From assembly GCA_949752745.1 (NCBI GenBank), contig OX457028.1, forward strand, positions 6,506,095 to 6,570,094: a stretch of DNA of 64,000 nucleotides, written 5' to 3'. Position 1 is the first letter of the stretch; each line of letters begins with the position of its first letter. This DNA is from Protula sp. h YS-2021. Lineage: Eukaryota > Annelida > Polychaeta > Sabellida > Serpulidae. The notes beneath the pieces are model-generated. The model saw only the letters and a program-made list of their open reading frames with translations, ran no database searches and was not told the DNA's origin. Shown piece after piece: positions 34,408 to 51,400 of this stretch. Both the position numbers and the translations under genes were made by a program.

Positions 34408-35811
34408 TTAACTATTTTTAGCTCCAGACTTGACATGGAAACGCCTTTCTAAGGTTGGACTATGGAATCCATTTTCTTCCCTAGGGTTTCGTTTTGGCGC
34501 CTTTTCGTCACGAGCAGACGATTTGAGATGCCCGTACTTATCCATCAGCTCCCGCAAGTCCTTGCTCTGCAAATCTTTCTTGATTTTTTGCCTTTTTTCA
34601 TTGATTCCATCCTTGGTTGAAGGCCTCTTACTCTTGTTCGGAGATTTCAAGATCCCCTTCTTCTTAGCGCGTTGCTTGGGGTGATGAGGTTTCTCCTCTT
34701 CAAGCTCCGTGATGATAGCATGTTTCAGGTCAACCACTTTTGTGGGAGAGCCGAAGCGATCAGTTGACCTGTTACTGAAATCCGGGGCTGTTTTAGGCAC
34801 CTTTTCATCTAAGCTACTGAGATCAACGCGAAGCATGTCTGGTGTTGGCTTTTTCAGGCTGTAATTCGTCTGCGCTCTGTTGTCCATACTGGGACGTCTG
34901 TCCCCGGTGAGCGTGCGTCCGCTCGACAGTTCTGTTTGTATGGGAGCTGCGTATTTATCATACACCGCGTTACTCTTCGGGGCCACGGCTGGAAATACCA
35001 CGACGGATTTGCGTTTGGAGTCACGTGACAATCCGCGTATGGGAGTGTCATCCTCGGAATCAGTGTCGCTGTCTGACATGTACCAAGGGCGAGATCGATC
35101 GATACTCTCTTGGTCGTTCCTGACTGATTCCCTGTCGGTGCTATCGCCTTCCTGCTTCAGAGGAGACAATGACTCAAGCAGAGATATGAATTTTTTATCG
35201 CGTTGCACTTTCCTTGATTTTATACGTTTAAAATCTTGGCCGCAAAAAGTGTTGTAGCGTTGCAGTTTTCCGGCGTCTATTTCGATGACCGTTGGTAGCC
35301 GCGTTGTTGCTATGACACCGTTGTGGCGTATAAATTCAGTTCTTTCTCTGCGCATGCGCATGTACGGTAGCATGGTGTCCGAGGGCTTGTTTTCGCCATC
35401 GTTATATTTCGGACTCTTGTACATCACTTCTACACTGTCGCGGCCGGAAACGGCTGAAGCGCGCAAAGTGGGGAAATTCATCCCAGAAATGCGCATCTCA
35501 TCTTGCGATTTCCACTTCCGCTCTTTCCTCGTCTGCTTCTCCAGGAATGTCCTGCGTGATATTTCGTGAGTGCTTAGATAGCATGTTTTCCGGTGCCCTA
35601 TACGGTCTAGTTCCATACCAAGCAAGCGGTCCTGCGAGGGGTTTTCGTGAATGATCGTGTGGCCCACGAATGTCTTCGGCAAGGCATTCTTCACGCTCAG
35701 GTAATCTGCTGCACGGATCGTTCGTTTCTGTGGCTTGTCCATTTCTGTCATGATTTTTCGCACCTGTTCCATCTCGGACGCACTTATTGTCACTATCGGC
35801 CCGTCCGCCAT
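34408..35811 (-). CDS. unrecognised charged protein, 467 aa, single coding exon
   Basis: An uninterrupted frame with non-repetitive, protein-like composition. I start it at the ATG at 35811 (AAGATGG, good Kozak context); a splice acceptor (TTTCTTCTGCAG) ends at 35837, so the 20 in-frame codons upstream are intron and 5' leader and a non-coding first exon is likely. The N-terminal half (about 1-215) is mixed charged and looks foldable. The C-terminal half is rich in Ser, Asp, Lys and Arg and probably disordered, with an acidic Ser/Asp stretch near residue 250, a basic KKKGILKSP-like segment near 390 and no transmembrane segment. I recognise no domain; nuclear or cytoskeletal location is possible from the basic clusters but is a guess. 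Confidence 0.75.
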   Translation of the reverse strand: MADGPIVTISASEMEQVRKIMTEMDKPQKRTIRAADYLSVKNALPKTFVGHTIIHENPSQDRLLGMELDRIGHRKTCYLSTHEISRRTFLEKQTRKERKWKSQDEMRISGMNFPTLRASAVSGRDSVEVMYKSPKYNDGENKPSDTMLPYMRMRRERTEFIRHNGVIATTRLPTVIEIDAGKLQRYNTFCGQDFKRIKSRKVQRDKKFISLLESLSPLKQEGDSTDRESVRNDQESIDRSRPWYMSDSDTDSEDDTPIRGLSRDSKRKSVVVFPAVAPKSNAVYDKYAAPIQTELSSGRTLTGDRRPSMDNRAQTNYSLKKPTPDMLRVDLSSLDEKVPKTAPDFSNRSTDRFGSPTKVVDLKHAIITELEEEKPHHPKQRAKKKGILKSPNKSKRPSTKDGINEKRQKIKKDLQSKDLRELMDKYGHLKSSARDEKAPKRNPREENGFHSPTLERRFHVKSGAKNS

Positions 35812-35836
35812 CTTGGTTTTACAATGACTTAGCAAT

Positions 35837-38135
35837 CTGCAGAAGAAACAATTATAATCAGTTATAATCAATTGACGTTATTGAACTATTTCATTTCTTC
35901 TTGTTTTTCGTTTTGTTCTTTACCATTTCGTTTTCGACTTTATGCATTAATACGAAGATTGACCACTTACGTCAAATTTGAGAATTTCGTGAGCGCAAGT
36001 TTTCCCACCTACTTTTGAAAAATATTAATGGAAATGGCATTCATACGTATCCTGTATGACTGAAGGACCCAAGGGAGGGCTACTGTGATGGGGAAGGGGG
36101 GAGGGGCGTGACCATATATAATCGTCGCTGTCAACATGACGTTTATAGATTATTATTGTCCTGAGGTCTACACAACGTCGATTTCCCGACGTTTCTTTAA
36201 CGTCGAGAGACGGACGTTGTTTCGACTTTGACTAGCAACCTTTAGGCAACGTTGATTTGACTGGGATAACCTACATCTATCCAACCTCCAAAAGCTAACG
36301 TTGTTGCGATTTCCATATATTAAAACACGACTTTAATCCGACGTCAGGTGTGACTTCTATTCAAGGTTTATCCAGCCTCGCAGTGTTTATTCAGGACTTG
36401 AAATAAATTTTAAAAACAAACAGCAACGTTACGTTACAAATAATGACCTCAATATTTATTTTAGTGAAACAAAATATCTCCTGCAGGATAAGTGTTCTCC
36501 AGATTTTGCATGAGGAAACGAGACCATTTGTCTTCCTTGCCTATAAATGTGTGACGTCATATCCGTACACAGCACGACTTATCCGCATCAGCGGACAAAA
36601 ATATCAAACAGTACATGACATTCACATGTCCATCCTCCCGAAAAAATACAATATTAACAGCAGCTTTGGAGTGTGGTGAGTGCAGATAACATGACGATGT
36701 TTTGATACAGTCGAAGGTTTAATGGATTATATATTTCCTATTTCTGTCTTTTGATATTGTAAGAGTTGTCCTTACTCAATGTTAGTGAAAAGAAGCATCT
36801 GCTAGCACAACAGGGTACAGCACGGCTTTAAGCACACTTGATGATCCTGTTGCAGTTAAGCGGGTAAATCCTGAGGGGATCTGAAGAGGGAAGGGAGGGG
36901 GAGGCGGGGTTGGGGACGGGGGTTGCTGATGAGAATTGTAAGGCACAGAAAGGGTCCTGCGGAAACGGCTGGTATTCATATAATTTGGTTTAGTGGGAAT
37001 AAGTGCTCTTTTTACCGCGATCTGCTCTGAGCTGGAGAGGGTGGGGTTGCGGGGGGGGGGGGCAGAGGTTTTTGTTGAGAATTATATGACACAGGAGGGG
37101 TTGGTATTCATGCCGTTTGTTTTGGTGGGAATAGGTTGCTCTTTTTACCGCGATCTGCTCTGTAATTGAAAAAAATATATTCAGCGATTTTTTTTCCAAT
37201 CAAGCACAATTCAAAGATTTTTTTTTTTTTAAATTTTTCAAGCTTTAGCGATGTTGTTAAACAGCATCTACCCCCCTCACCCCTCCCCCACCCCCACCCC
37301 CTTCCAATACCTCTATAGTACGAGGCATAGTCAGGCATTTGACAGGGGCATGTGGAGTTGGGAGAATCCACGAGGAGCACTGGGGCTTCACTCTTCCCCC
37401 CTCCCCTCCTCCCGTCTACCCCAAACCAGGTAGTTGCATGCGTCCTTCGCCCTCGACCCACCGTTCCGTATCACTCCCCCCCCCCCCCTCCTACCCGGTA
37501 ATCCTACTGAAAATGTATGAGTGGGTGGGAAAATAAACGGCTGTGTAGATAATGTGAAACAATAACAGGACCTCATGAATGGGTTTCTAGGCGATATGAG
37601 GGGTGAGAGGGAGGGGGCTGGATGGTTGGGGGTGGGAGGGGGGGGGGGGGAGGTTTCAGGGAAAGGACGAGGGTTTTTTTTTTTTTTGTCTCAAATATAA
37701 TAATTTTGTCTCTGATTTAATCATCCAGGTGACATTAACCTGTGGCTTTATTAATGCTTTCAACTGTTTACTTCGCATAGATCAAAGCTGTTTGTCAAAG
37801 CTATCAAATTTATCCATTAAGACAAATTACACATAATTTATCTCAAGTTGCCGCGTTTACTTTTTGTGGAATATTTTCCAAACACACACCGATTAGTGTC
37901 AGCTTAATGTAAATTCAGAGTAAACACTGTTGTTTTTAGCTAACACTCCTCATTGAGCTGTAATGCTGGGGGTGGGGGTGGGGAGGATGGGGCGGATTGG
38001 GGGGAGGCGGGGTGGTAAGGTGTCGGTGTTTGGTACCTCCCCCACCCCCACCCCCATTATTGTTTACGGAGTGTCTGGTATTGATCTAAGTGCTTTTATG
38101 CTGTGATTCCGGTTAGGATATTCGAAAGGAAGGCT
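35837..38135. other. upstream of the 467-aa gene; non-coding
   Basis: Contents: AACGTTG/GACGTTG-rich dispersed repeat at about 36170-36420 (related to 18815-19280); a diverged direct duplication around 36960-37165 (phrases with TTTACCGCGATCTGCTCTG at about 37013 and 37144); poly-G or poly-C tracts near 37050, 37478 and 37640. No gene recognised. Confidence 0.5.
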
Positions 38136-38144
38136 CAACACATA

Positions 38145-39035
38145 CAGAAGGCTGGGATAGGACCACCCGTGAATAGGACTGACCCCACATACAGGACACC
38201 GGGATAGGACCACCCCGTGAATAGGACTGACCGCACATAAGGACACTGGGATAGGATCATCCCGTAAATAGGACTTACCAAACATACAGGACACTGGGAT
38301 AGGATCTTCCCGTAAATAGGCATAACCTTACATACAGGACCCCGAGATAGGACCACCCCGTGAATAGGACTGATCTCACATACAGGACACCGGGGTAATG
38401 AAACGTTTTGACCCCAAAACAAATCAACCCCCGGTCGATTTGTTTTAAAACAAACAGTCCCCCCCGGTCGGTTTGTTTTGGAAAAGCCCGCCATAACAAA
38501 CAGACTTCCCCTATAATAAAATGAGCCCTTCCAAATAATCATGTATAAATATAAAATGTAAGTAAAAAAAGGTGCATATGGTTTTTAGATACTATTTTAA
38601 GCATTTTCTACCTCTTGCTGTAGAAAATTATTATTTTGAGTCTTTGAAATGCCATTATTGAGCTTGGACAGATTTTTTGGTGACTGTATGTTAGTGGTTT
38701 TGGAAGTGTTTTCGTGTTTGAAAATGTAGATGTTAGTTGCTAAATAAATTTTTATTCATGGATATAGTTTTTATTTCAATTAAAGAAACTAATAAGGTGG
38801 CCATAGGTGGAAGGAAACAAAGAAATCAACAAAATTAAGAGGGTTAAAACATTTCTGTTTGTTTTAAAACAAATCGATCGGGGGTCTGTTTGTTTTAAAA
38901 CCCGGGAGGTCGATTTATTTTGGGGGTCAAAACTTTTTCTTACACCGGGATAGGATGACCCCGTCAATAGGACTACCTTGACATATACGAACCCTGGGAT
39001 AGGATCGCCCCGTAAATAGGATTAACCTCAAATAA
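38145..39035. repeat. about 48-bp minisatellite interrupted by an inverted-repeat element
   Basis: Units with GGGATAGGACCACCCCGTGA and ATAGGACTGACC...ACATACAGGACAC run from about 38150 to 38393 and resume at about 38944-39035. The gap is the 550-bp element described separately. Same word family as 33390-33925. Confidence 0.8.
38394..38943. mobile_element. 550-bp inverted-repeat (MITE-like) element
   Basis: Left end GGTAATGAAACGTTTTGACC, and the right end read in complement gives GTAAGAAAAAGTTTTGACC. The inverted homology continues for about 70-80 bp through CGATTTGTTTTAAAACAAAC. The insertion splits the minisatellite, and ACCGG flanks both sides (38389-38393 and 38944-38948), a candidate 5-bp target duplication. 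No coding capacity. Class not assigned. Confidence 0.65.
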
Positions 39036-39114
39036 CCGGGATAGAACCGTTTATGTTAATGAAAAGAAAATAAGACCCACATTGGGCCATTGGGTGGTAG
39101 AAGTAGTGGAAAAA

Positions 39115-42519
<3,405 letters not shown>

Positions 42520-42520
<1 letters not shown>

Positions 42521-42725
42521 ACATTTCCTGAAGTCATGTACCATTCGACCAATCAGATTACAGCACTTACATAAGTCAAATGACAATCGACCAATCAGAC
42601 TACAGCATTTACTTGAAATCAAGTACCAATCGACCAATCATATCACAGCATTTACCCAAGTCATGTAGCAATCAACCAGTCAGATTACAACATTTACCGA
42701 AGTCATGTACCAATCAATAATTTCA
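42520..42725. repeat. about 40-bp degenerate repeat with CCAAT words
   Basis: Four to five copies of a unit with CAATCGACCAATCAGATTAC and AGCATTTAC. Confidence 0.65.
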
Positions 42726-43009
42726 AAAGAACGATCAAAATTGTTTCGATACAACGCACTTTGTACATAGTATTGAAACAGTATTAAAGTAAGACCTGGT
42801 GAAAACGGACAACGTTGGAACTGACAAAATTTGTCCGAATTACCCAGATGTCCGGATTACTCAGGTATACAGAATGTCTATGAGAGGTAAAAACAGTTTA
42901 TTTCTGTTCTGTTTAGAGGAGGGTTTTCGGGTCAGCCCGAAGACGAGTGTGGCTTTGTTTTTATTTATTATTATTGCTGGCACAAATATATTCTCTTATA
43001 GGGATAGAT

Positions 43010-43735
43010 CAGAAGGCTGAGTGCTTTGTATGCGATTCGGACACGCGTGGATGGCCCGTGAAGGAACCGCGAAGACCATGGGGCTGGGTGTTTTGTATGG
43101 GATTCAGGCACGTGTGGAAGGCCTGTGAACAAACCGCGCTGACCATGGGGCAGGTGTTTTGTATGGGATTCGGCACGTGTGGAAGGCCTGTGAACACACC
43201 GCGCAGACCATGGGGCTGAGTGCTTTGTGTTGGATTCAGACACGTGTGGAAGGCCTGTGAACGAACCGCGCTGACCACGGAGCTGGGTGTTTTGTATGGG
43301 ATTCAGGCACGTGTGGAAGGCCTGTGAACGAACCGCGCTGACCATGAGGCTGGGTGTTTTGTATGGGATTCAGCACGTGTGGAAGGCCTGTGAACAAACT
43401 GCGCAGACCATAGGGCTTGGTGCTTTGTGTTGGCTTCAGGCACGCGTGGAAGACCTGTGAACGAACCGCGCAGATGATGAGGCTGGGCGTTTTGTATGGG
43501 ATTCAGGCACGTGTGGAAGGCCTGTGAACGAACCGCGCAGATCATGGGGCTGGGTGTTTTGTATTGCATTCGGACTCGCGTGGAAGGCCTGTGAACAAAC
43601 TGCGCAGACCACGGAGCTGGGTGCTTTGTGTTGGCTTCAGGCACGCGTGGAAGGCCTGTGAACAAACCGTACAGATCATGGGGCTGGGTGCTTTGTGTTG
43701 GATTCAGGCACGCGTGGAAGGCCATTTGTCTCATC
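43010..43735. repeat. 67-bp minisatellite
   Basis: About 11 copies; GACCATGGGG recurs at 43074 and 43141. The unit contains TTTTGTATGGGATTCAGGCA and GTGTGGAAGGCCTGTGAAC. Reading frames through it are artefacts. Confidence 0.9.
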
Positions 43736-44255
43736 GCTGTGGCTCGTTCATGGGCCTAACACGCATGTGCGATACATGGAAAGAGCAGCATTTAATTGTA
43801 TTTTCTTACGTTTGACACTTTTTGGACAATAGTTTGACAATTTTGGTCAAATCGCCAAAAAGTACAAGCTGTGCGAAGGACTATCTAAGCAATATTCCTG
43901 CCAAATTTTACAACAATCGGGCCAGAAATAGCAGCATTAGCAGTTTACACACACACATAACGGACGGCCTATAAGTGATGGGTAAAGCCCACCGACGAAA
44001 TTCGGCCACATCAAAAATTAAAACAAAAACGCCCCATTCTTCTGTTATCAGATTTATAACAAATACAAAAGAAGTATGCACACTGCTGCCTTTGTTTGAT
44101 TTAACATTATCGCTCAATAATACAAAAATGAGAAAGTGTTTTATGGTTGCATTCTCTGCTTGCACATTTCATAACTCTACCGCATAGCACTTCTAAATCT
44201 ACGCTTTAATAATAATGTTAACAAATGGAATCACAATGACGTAAGCACGCCGGTG
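43736..44255. other. 3' flank of the transporter gene
   Basis: Unique sequence after the 67-bp repeat and before the stop codon of the transporter gene. No separate gene recognised, and no clear poly(A) signal close to 44256. Confidence 0.45.
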
Positions 44256-45346
44256 TTAATGTCGGTTGACAAGCCCGTCCTTCAGACCTATGCCCTTGAC
44301 GTTCTTTTGCCATATCACCATAACAGCTAGCATGAGCACCTGCAAGAAAAGTAGCTGTGAAAAGAAAGAGCCCTGAGCAGAAAGGAAGCTGTTAAAAGAA
44401 AGAGCCTTGGGCAGAAAAGAGGCTGTTAAAAGAAAGAGCCTTGGGCAGAAATAGAAACGCAGTGACTTTGTGGAATGTTAATGCAGCGACAAGAATTAGT
44501 CTGAGATTCAAACGAATATTTATTGGTTACTGGTAAATGTTTATAGATGCATTTAGATGCATCACACCAAAGTCATCTTGTAAACATAGACCCTCAGACA
44601 GGCACAACCTATCGTCTAGGGTGGGTAACCTATGAAATCGGTGCTAAGGCAGGGACACCATTCGCCGTGTGGGTATGGATAACCTATGAAATCGGTGCTC
44701 AGACAGGGACAGGATCCGCCGTGTAGGGTGGGTAACCTGTGAAATCGGTGCTAAGACAGGGACACGATCCGCCATGCAGGGTGGGTTACCTATGAAATCG
44801 GTGCTAAGACAGGGACAGGATCCGCCGTGTAGGGTGGATAACCTAGGAAATCGGTGCTAAGATCGGTTTTCACAATTTTAACAGTTTATATTTTTAAATT
44901 CGACAAAAGCTAAGCACTATGTTAAGAAAAAGCTATTCTGGCAATTTTCAGGATCTGCTTTATCCCTGTTTAAATTTTTAAAAATTGTCATGAATAATTT
45001 TTGAGACAGAAGCTTGATGACACGTTGCGATACGAGGACAAAATTATGTCAAAACGCAAAGTTTTACCAAATTTCAAAACACTGTCACTTTGACCATTTT
45101 TACATGAATCCGACATGACAAAAATACAAGGTTGCACAAATGACAGATGCGATCTATCCATGTGTGAGATTCCAACACAGTCCGGTCAATAGTTTTGGAG
45201 AGCTATCATAGACACGACGTCGAAACACGCTCCAATAATCGACAAAATATTGTCGTTTTGACAGTCTTTGCAAATCAAAACAAAAATATGACTTTGCAAA
45301 CCTTCAATATGGCTGACAAGCTCATAACTACAATATCGTAATTTTG

Positions 45347-45445
<99 letters not shown>

Positions 45446-48400
45446 GAATGAGAGAGAGAATAGGTAGAGAAACAAAATAAGAGAATCAAAGACAGAACTA
45501 GAAAGAGAAAGAGAAAGAGAGAGACAGACAGAGGGGGAGGGAGGGAGGGAGGGAGCAACAGATAGAAAGAGAGAGAGTAAGAGGGAGTGAATGAAAGTGA
45601 GAGAGGTACAGACAGACAAACAGATAGAAAGACAAGAGACAGACAGACACACAGAAACAGAGCGAATAGGAAATACTTACACACACAACAACGATGAAAC
45701 CCACAACTGTGGTAGCCCACTGCCACCCAAGCTTGTCAAACGTTAGCCCGCCAAGTATAGGCCCCATGAACGCCCTGCCACACAAAACAAAGCATCACAT
45801 AGGCTGTGATCTCGCAAACAGGAAAAACGCCCTGCCACACAAAGCAAAGCATCACATAGGCTGTGATATCTCAAACAGGACCACACAGTCTCAGTTCTAT
45901 AAATTATAGTTATAACATAATGACCTGGGTGGTATGCAAAGAAAACATGGCAAAATCAAACACAAGAACGATTTCTCCAGACACAATGGCTTCCTCAGAC
46001 ACAGGAAGAAATTAGATTGCTTACCAGTGTGAAGGAGAATCATTGACCTACTTACCCACTTACCCTGCATTAAAGGAGAACTACTTGCCCACTTACCCAC
46101 TTACCCTGCATTAAAGCATCCTTCTACAAAGCCGCTGATTTTGCCGTACGTGTCGATACTATCCGGGAAATTATAAATCCTTTTAAAAGAAACAACCGTA
46201 TTGTTAAACAAAATTAAACACACAATAATAAAAAAAGATCTTTGTGAATTCACACAAATACACTATAGTTATTTCACTATAAAAATTAATTTTATAGTAT
46301 TGCGTCTACTGAACTGTGTTATTTAACAATATTCATTAACTTTGACTAATTAATTTAATAAATTATCTTTACAATGTTATCCACCCTTTCAGTTGTAATA
46401 ATTCTTTAAGTTCTGTCCTAAAATGCTGTTCATGAAAGCAGTACAAAAATAAACAAGAAAACGCTTCATTTCATGTCGTTCAATTAAATGTGTTACCTAG
46501 CAACGGCAAACATAATTGTAAAGGTGACCACTGACGTAGCTGCGGTGACGCCAGTGAAGAACAGTGACACGATCAACAACACCAAACTTCTCCTGCGTAA
46601 TAATCTCTAGCAATTTATTTAATGCTGTTAAATTTTCTTGACTATATCAGTGCAATATGTTTTGACCCAACCAACTCTTTTGTGAACTTTCTGTTAAACT
46701 GAAATACTTTGAGGAAATAAATGTAGTAATCTTGTGGAGCTCATTTGTGAAAAAAAATTAACGTTATAAACCTAGGTGTTTTTGTACAGCACTACAATCT
46801 TTTCTTTAAAGTATTTAGGCTGTTACGGTGGTCTAAAGTACACACTTCCGTTATTGCGTAGCGTGACGTTTTCGATAATGGAAGAGTGGCGAGTACGGCT
46901 GTGTGTATCTACACGGGGTGTTTATAGGTAAAATTACTTCTGTTTCTTTGAAGCAGACTGGCAGTCATCAAACAAATTAGATATACCCTGACGTAATGTA
47001 CTGAGCCCATGTATAGCATGTGCAATAAATAAGTAGATCATGCATGCTTAAAAACAAGTATAAAGCGTTTAACACGTCCATCATGTATAGCTACTCCAGC
47101 ACAATGTACTTACCCTATATATAGAAATGGTGCAGGACCAACAAGGAACAGGCACAGCGCATGAAGACTAAAGCCTACCAGCAACAAGGGATATGCCAGC
47201 AAGGGCTGAAACGATAAACACTAAGACTATAGCCCACCGCCCACAAGGGATGCGTCAGCAAGGGTTTGAAACGACCAACACTCATGTAGTGGACAAATGC
47301 CACAGCAAACAAACAACTTTATCATCAGTTATATAATCAAGAAATAAAAACATTAATAAATATAAGTACAATGTCAAGTGAACGTATAATATAAATATTA
47401 CGGAAAACAATTAACTTTGTGGTCCAAAAAATGCAAACAGAGCCATAACCATTTATGAGCGTTAACTTTAATTTTAGAGACTAAATATTGAAATAAGTTA
47501 CCTAAAGTATATGGCGCTTTAGCTGCATTTGAAAGGGATCGATCTTTAACTTTTTATTGATATATTAACTATTTTCGCACTTTTATATGTATTTTGAAAT
47601 ACTATTATTAAAATAAATTACTTAAAGTATATCAACTTTTATGTGTACTTGCCGTAGGACTACTCACCAGTATGGGGAATGGAGTATGCAGTATTAGTAC
47701 TCACTAGCCTGTCAACAATTTTACTAGTGATTGGTGAAGACGTGACGTAAGAATACTCACCAGCATGTAAACCATTTTACCAGTGATTTGTGAAGACGTG
47801 ACGCAAGACTACTCACCAGTCTGTCAACAATTTGACCAATGATTGATGAAGACGTGGCGTAAGACTACTTACCAGTCTGTCAACAATTTGACCAATGATT
47901 GATGAAGACGTAGCGTAAGAGTACTCACCAGCATGTAAACAATTTTACCAGTGATTTGTGAAGACGTGACGCAAGACTACTCACCAGTCTGTCAACAATT
48001 TTACCAATGATTGGTGAAGATGTGACGTATCCTGCTGCCAGCATGAAGAATGCTGTTCCTATGTAAATTTGCCGCACGCTATCCTGCAAGTAAATAGCAC
48101 TCGGGTGCAAAATACCGAATCGCTAAAATATACCTTATAGCCAAAAGAACAGTAACAATGAAATAACATACGTCATTACATTAATTTGACTTTGCATGTT
48201 CATCACTGCATGATCTCAAATACACTTGTCATGACAAAAACCTTTAATTTTTATTTCATCGTGCAAATGACTAATTTTTACGAACACCGACAAAAAATTA
48301 TTCATAAGCTATCAAAACATATGAAGATTGTATTCATACGCTATCGAGATATAGTGCAAGTGTTGCATTGATACTCGTGAACATATATGCGAGCGCCGCG

Positions 48401-51400
48401 TGCATAAATCCACACAGCACTTCCTGTGGTATCACAAACAGCGCCCACACAGACATATCTGACTTTGGTACATCTAAAGTAACACAGAACATATCATGAA
48501 GTCCCCCCTTCGTGCTTTCACCAAGTAATCAATTAACGAAAACACTTCAAGAAACTGCGGACATTGAAATCAATTTAACACAGTCTATGTTTTTATAATA
48601 CTCGCATCGTTACGGAGGTATTGGTTTATGTACAGAAAAATATAAACCATAAGCCCAGCTAAAGGTTTTTATGATAACACATTTTAACTTACTTTAATGT
48701 TATAATTATATTTTCATTTAATATCATTGTAATGTTTGAAAATAAAAAACCCTTTTTCAAGTTGTATTTGTGAGTTTAATTAACCTCACTAAGCTTGAGT
48801 AAAGCAGTTCACAATTGTTTCTTAATAATAGCATTAAGCTTATCTGCAATGCGTTTAAGCATATGATGAGGAGAATCGTTGCCGCGACATATGTGAGGAC
48901 ACGTACCGTCGTACTTTGGCATAACGAAGATCACTGCACACCCCATGACTATCACCAGCACACCCATGAACACAAACGGCGCCATATAACCACCTAGCTA
49001 TACAGTCAAACAGAACCATTAACAACAAAGCCTCTTCTCTGTTAATATACCAGCGTGTTACAAACTTACATTGATGACTAAATGGTTTTACTGGCACTTT
49101 TATCAAAATATCAATTTTCTCAGAGCTTAATAAAAAAAAATACAACTTAATATTCAGCAGCCTGTGTGAGTGATATAATAATATGCTGAAGGTTCTGAAA
49201 CACTTTTGTCATTCTTTCTGTAATATACAAGGTCAGTGTGAATATGCTATAAAGACTGCTCACCGCATATAGCCCGCTACCCAGAATGGGTCCTACCATG
49301 AAACCAACTCCTTTCATTGTCTCCAAAATGCCCTGAAATATACAACTGCCATTCCAGTAATCTTAATAAAACTGAGTTCTTTTGTTTGTTTACTTCTTTG
49401 ATTGGTGCTTATGTCCCGTTCAGCACCTGGGAAGCCTATAATAGGACGTAAGTACATAGAAATAAGTGGAGAAAAGAAGGAAGAAAGAAGAAACAATAAA
49501 AGAGGAGCTAGAAATAAAGTAACTCCGATTAGTCGCCTCTTACGGCAGAACAAACTGGGTCTAATATGTCTTTACATTGCAGTAAGATTTATTCGCTACT
49601 AGCCTACCAATAACAGATTTATAAATAACCGTTTTAGATTGGTATAATTATTATTTATTAATATTTTCAATTGGTCATGAACTCAAAATACAGTTAACTG
49701 AGCCAGTTAAGTATCTTCGTAACAGCATATAAGTGCTTTGTTATTTTATAGTGTGTATCAAGGCAAGATACCATGTCTTAGGGCTTACAGTATTTGTTCT
49801 GTTTCTTTTGTTTGCAAATTAAATCTAAATTTGAAGCTGTTCCTTGTATATATTGTTATAACTTTATAAACATATATGTACAAATTTGTAAATGAATCGG
49901 TCAAATTTATGCTGCCAAAAATGGGGTCAAGAAAATAAATAAATTTTCTTTATTTTAGCAATTAAGTGTTATTCTTCTAATATATATTTTAACTCAGATG
50001 GCTGACACGGCACATATTGACAATTCTCTGCTCTACCAATATTTTCATTCCTCATCATGTCAGACGCGCTAGTACAGATTTGGTAATAACAAGGACAGTA
50101 CCGATATCGTATTAATTCGGATATTGGACATTACAAAATGATTATCAAATCCGACAGTGTTTATCGAACAGTGCAAAATGATACATCAAACTGAAAGGGT
50201 TTATCGGACATCCGTCGGACATGAAACAAAGTAAACATAGCTTACAAAACCAGCACAATTTATACAGTAGTACTGCAAGCTTTGTCAGATAATAAAACAC
50301 ACGGAGACACAAATATGGAAAAGGAGACTGACCTGGAAAAATAAAGACCAGGTTTCTCATACTTCTAGCCACAAGACGAAAATATTAAGACTGCATTGAA
50401 CTTAGTTGGGAAAAGGGAATCTCTATTAATGCTAATGATAAAGGGGAAGGTGTACTTGGAATTTTTCAATCGAACCCAAAATCAACAGAAGCCAAGAATT
50501 AGACCTGGTAAATGTGTGGATAAAATTTGGTGATTATCGTCCAAGTAGTTTTTCACTTATCGTGTCTACACGAAAAATTCAAGATGGCAGCTGGCAGCCA
50601 GTTTTAATTTTCCGATCGGGCCTAAAATCAATGCTAGCCGAGATTTTGACGAGGTAAATATGTGTTTAAATTTTAGTGATGATCACCAGAGTAGTTTTTC
50701 ACTTATCCTGTTTGGAAAGATTTTTCGCAAAAAAATTAAGATGGCGGCAGGCAGCCCTTTTGAATTTTGCGATCGGGCCCAAAATCAATACCAGCCTGGC
50801 TTTTTACCTGATTAGTCCCTGCACAAAATTTCGTGATGATCGGTCAAGTACTTTTCAGGCCATGGTGTTTACAAAAAAATTGGTGTCAACAAAGAGGATG
50901 GCCCGATCTGGCCCAAAATCAATTCCAGCCTAAATCTTTACCTGATTAGTTCCTGCATAAAATTTCGTTATGATCGACCAAACACTTTTAAAGCTGTCGT
51001 GTTTACAAGATTAGCGTGACGGACAGACAGACAGACAGACAGTTAGACAGACAGACAGACGGACAGACAGACAGACAGACAGATAGCCAGACAGACATAC
51101 GGACAGACACCACGACGATGACAACACCCCTTCGGCCAATTTTGGCTGAGGGGTAATATATATATAACATGAGAGCTCGGACATATATATATGAACACTG
51201 TTATTCAACCATTTCTTGCTTAAAATAATATATTACTTTTACAAGTGACAAAGCATAACAATGTAGCTGTGGGATAAAACTGATTTGCAATAAACTGCTT
51301 TTTGTTGACATTAAGCTGATTTAAGAGTCAATGGAAAATCGAACAGAAAAACTGTCATTTTTCTAATTGAAGGGTTCCGTGCACAAACCTGTTATGTAGG

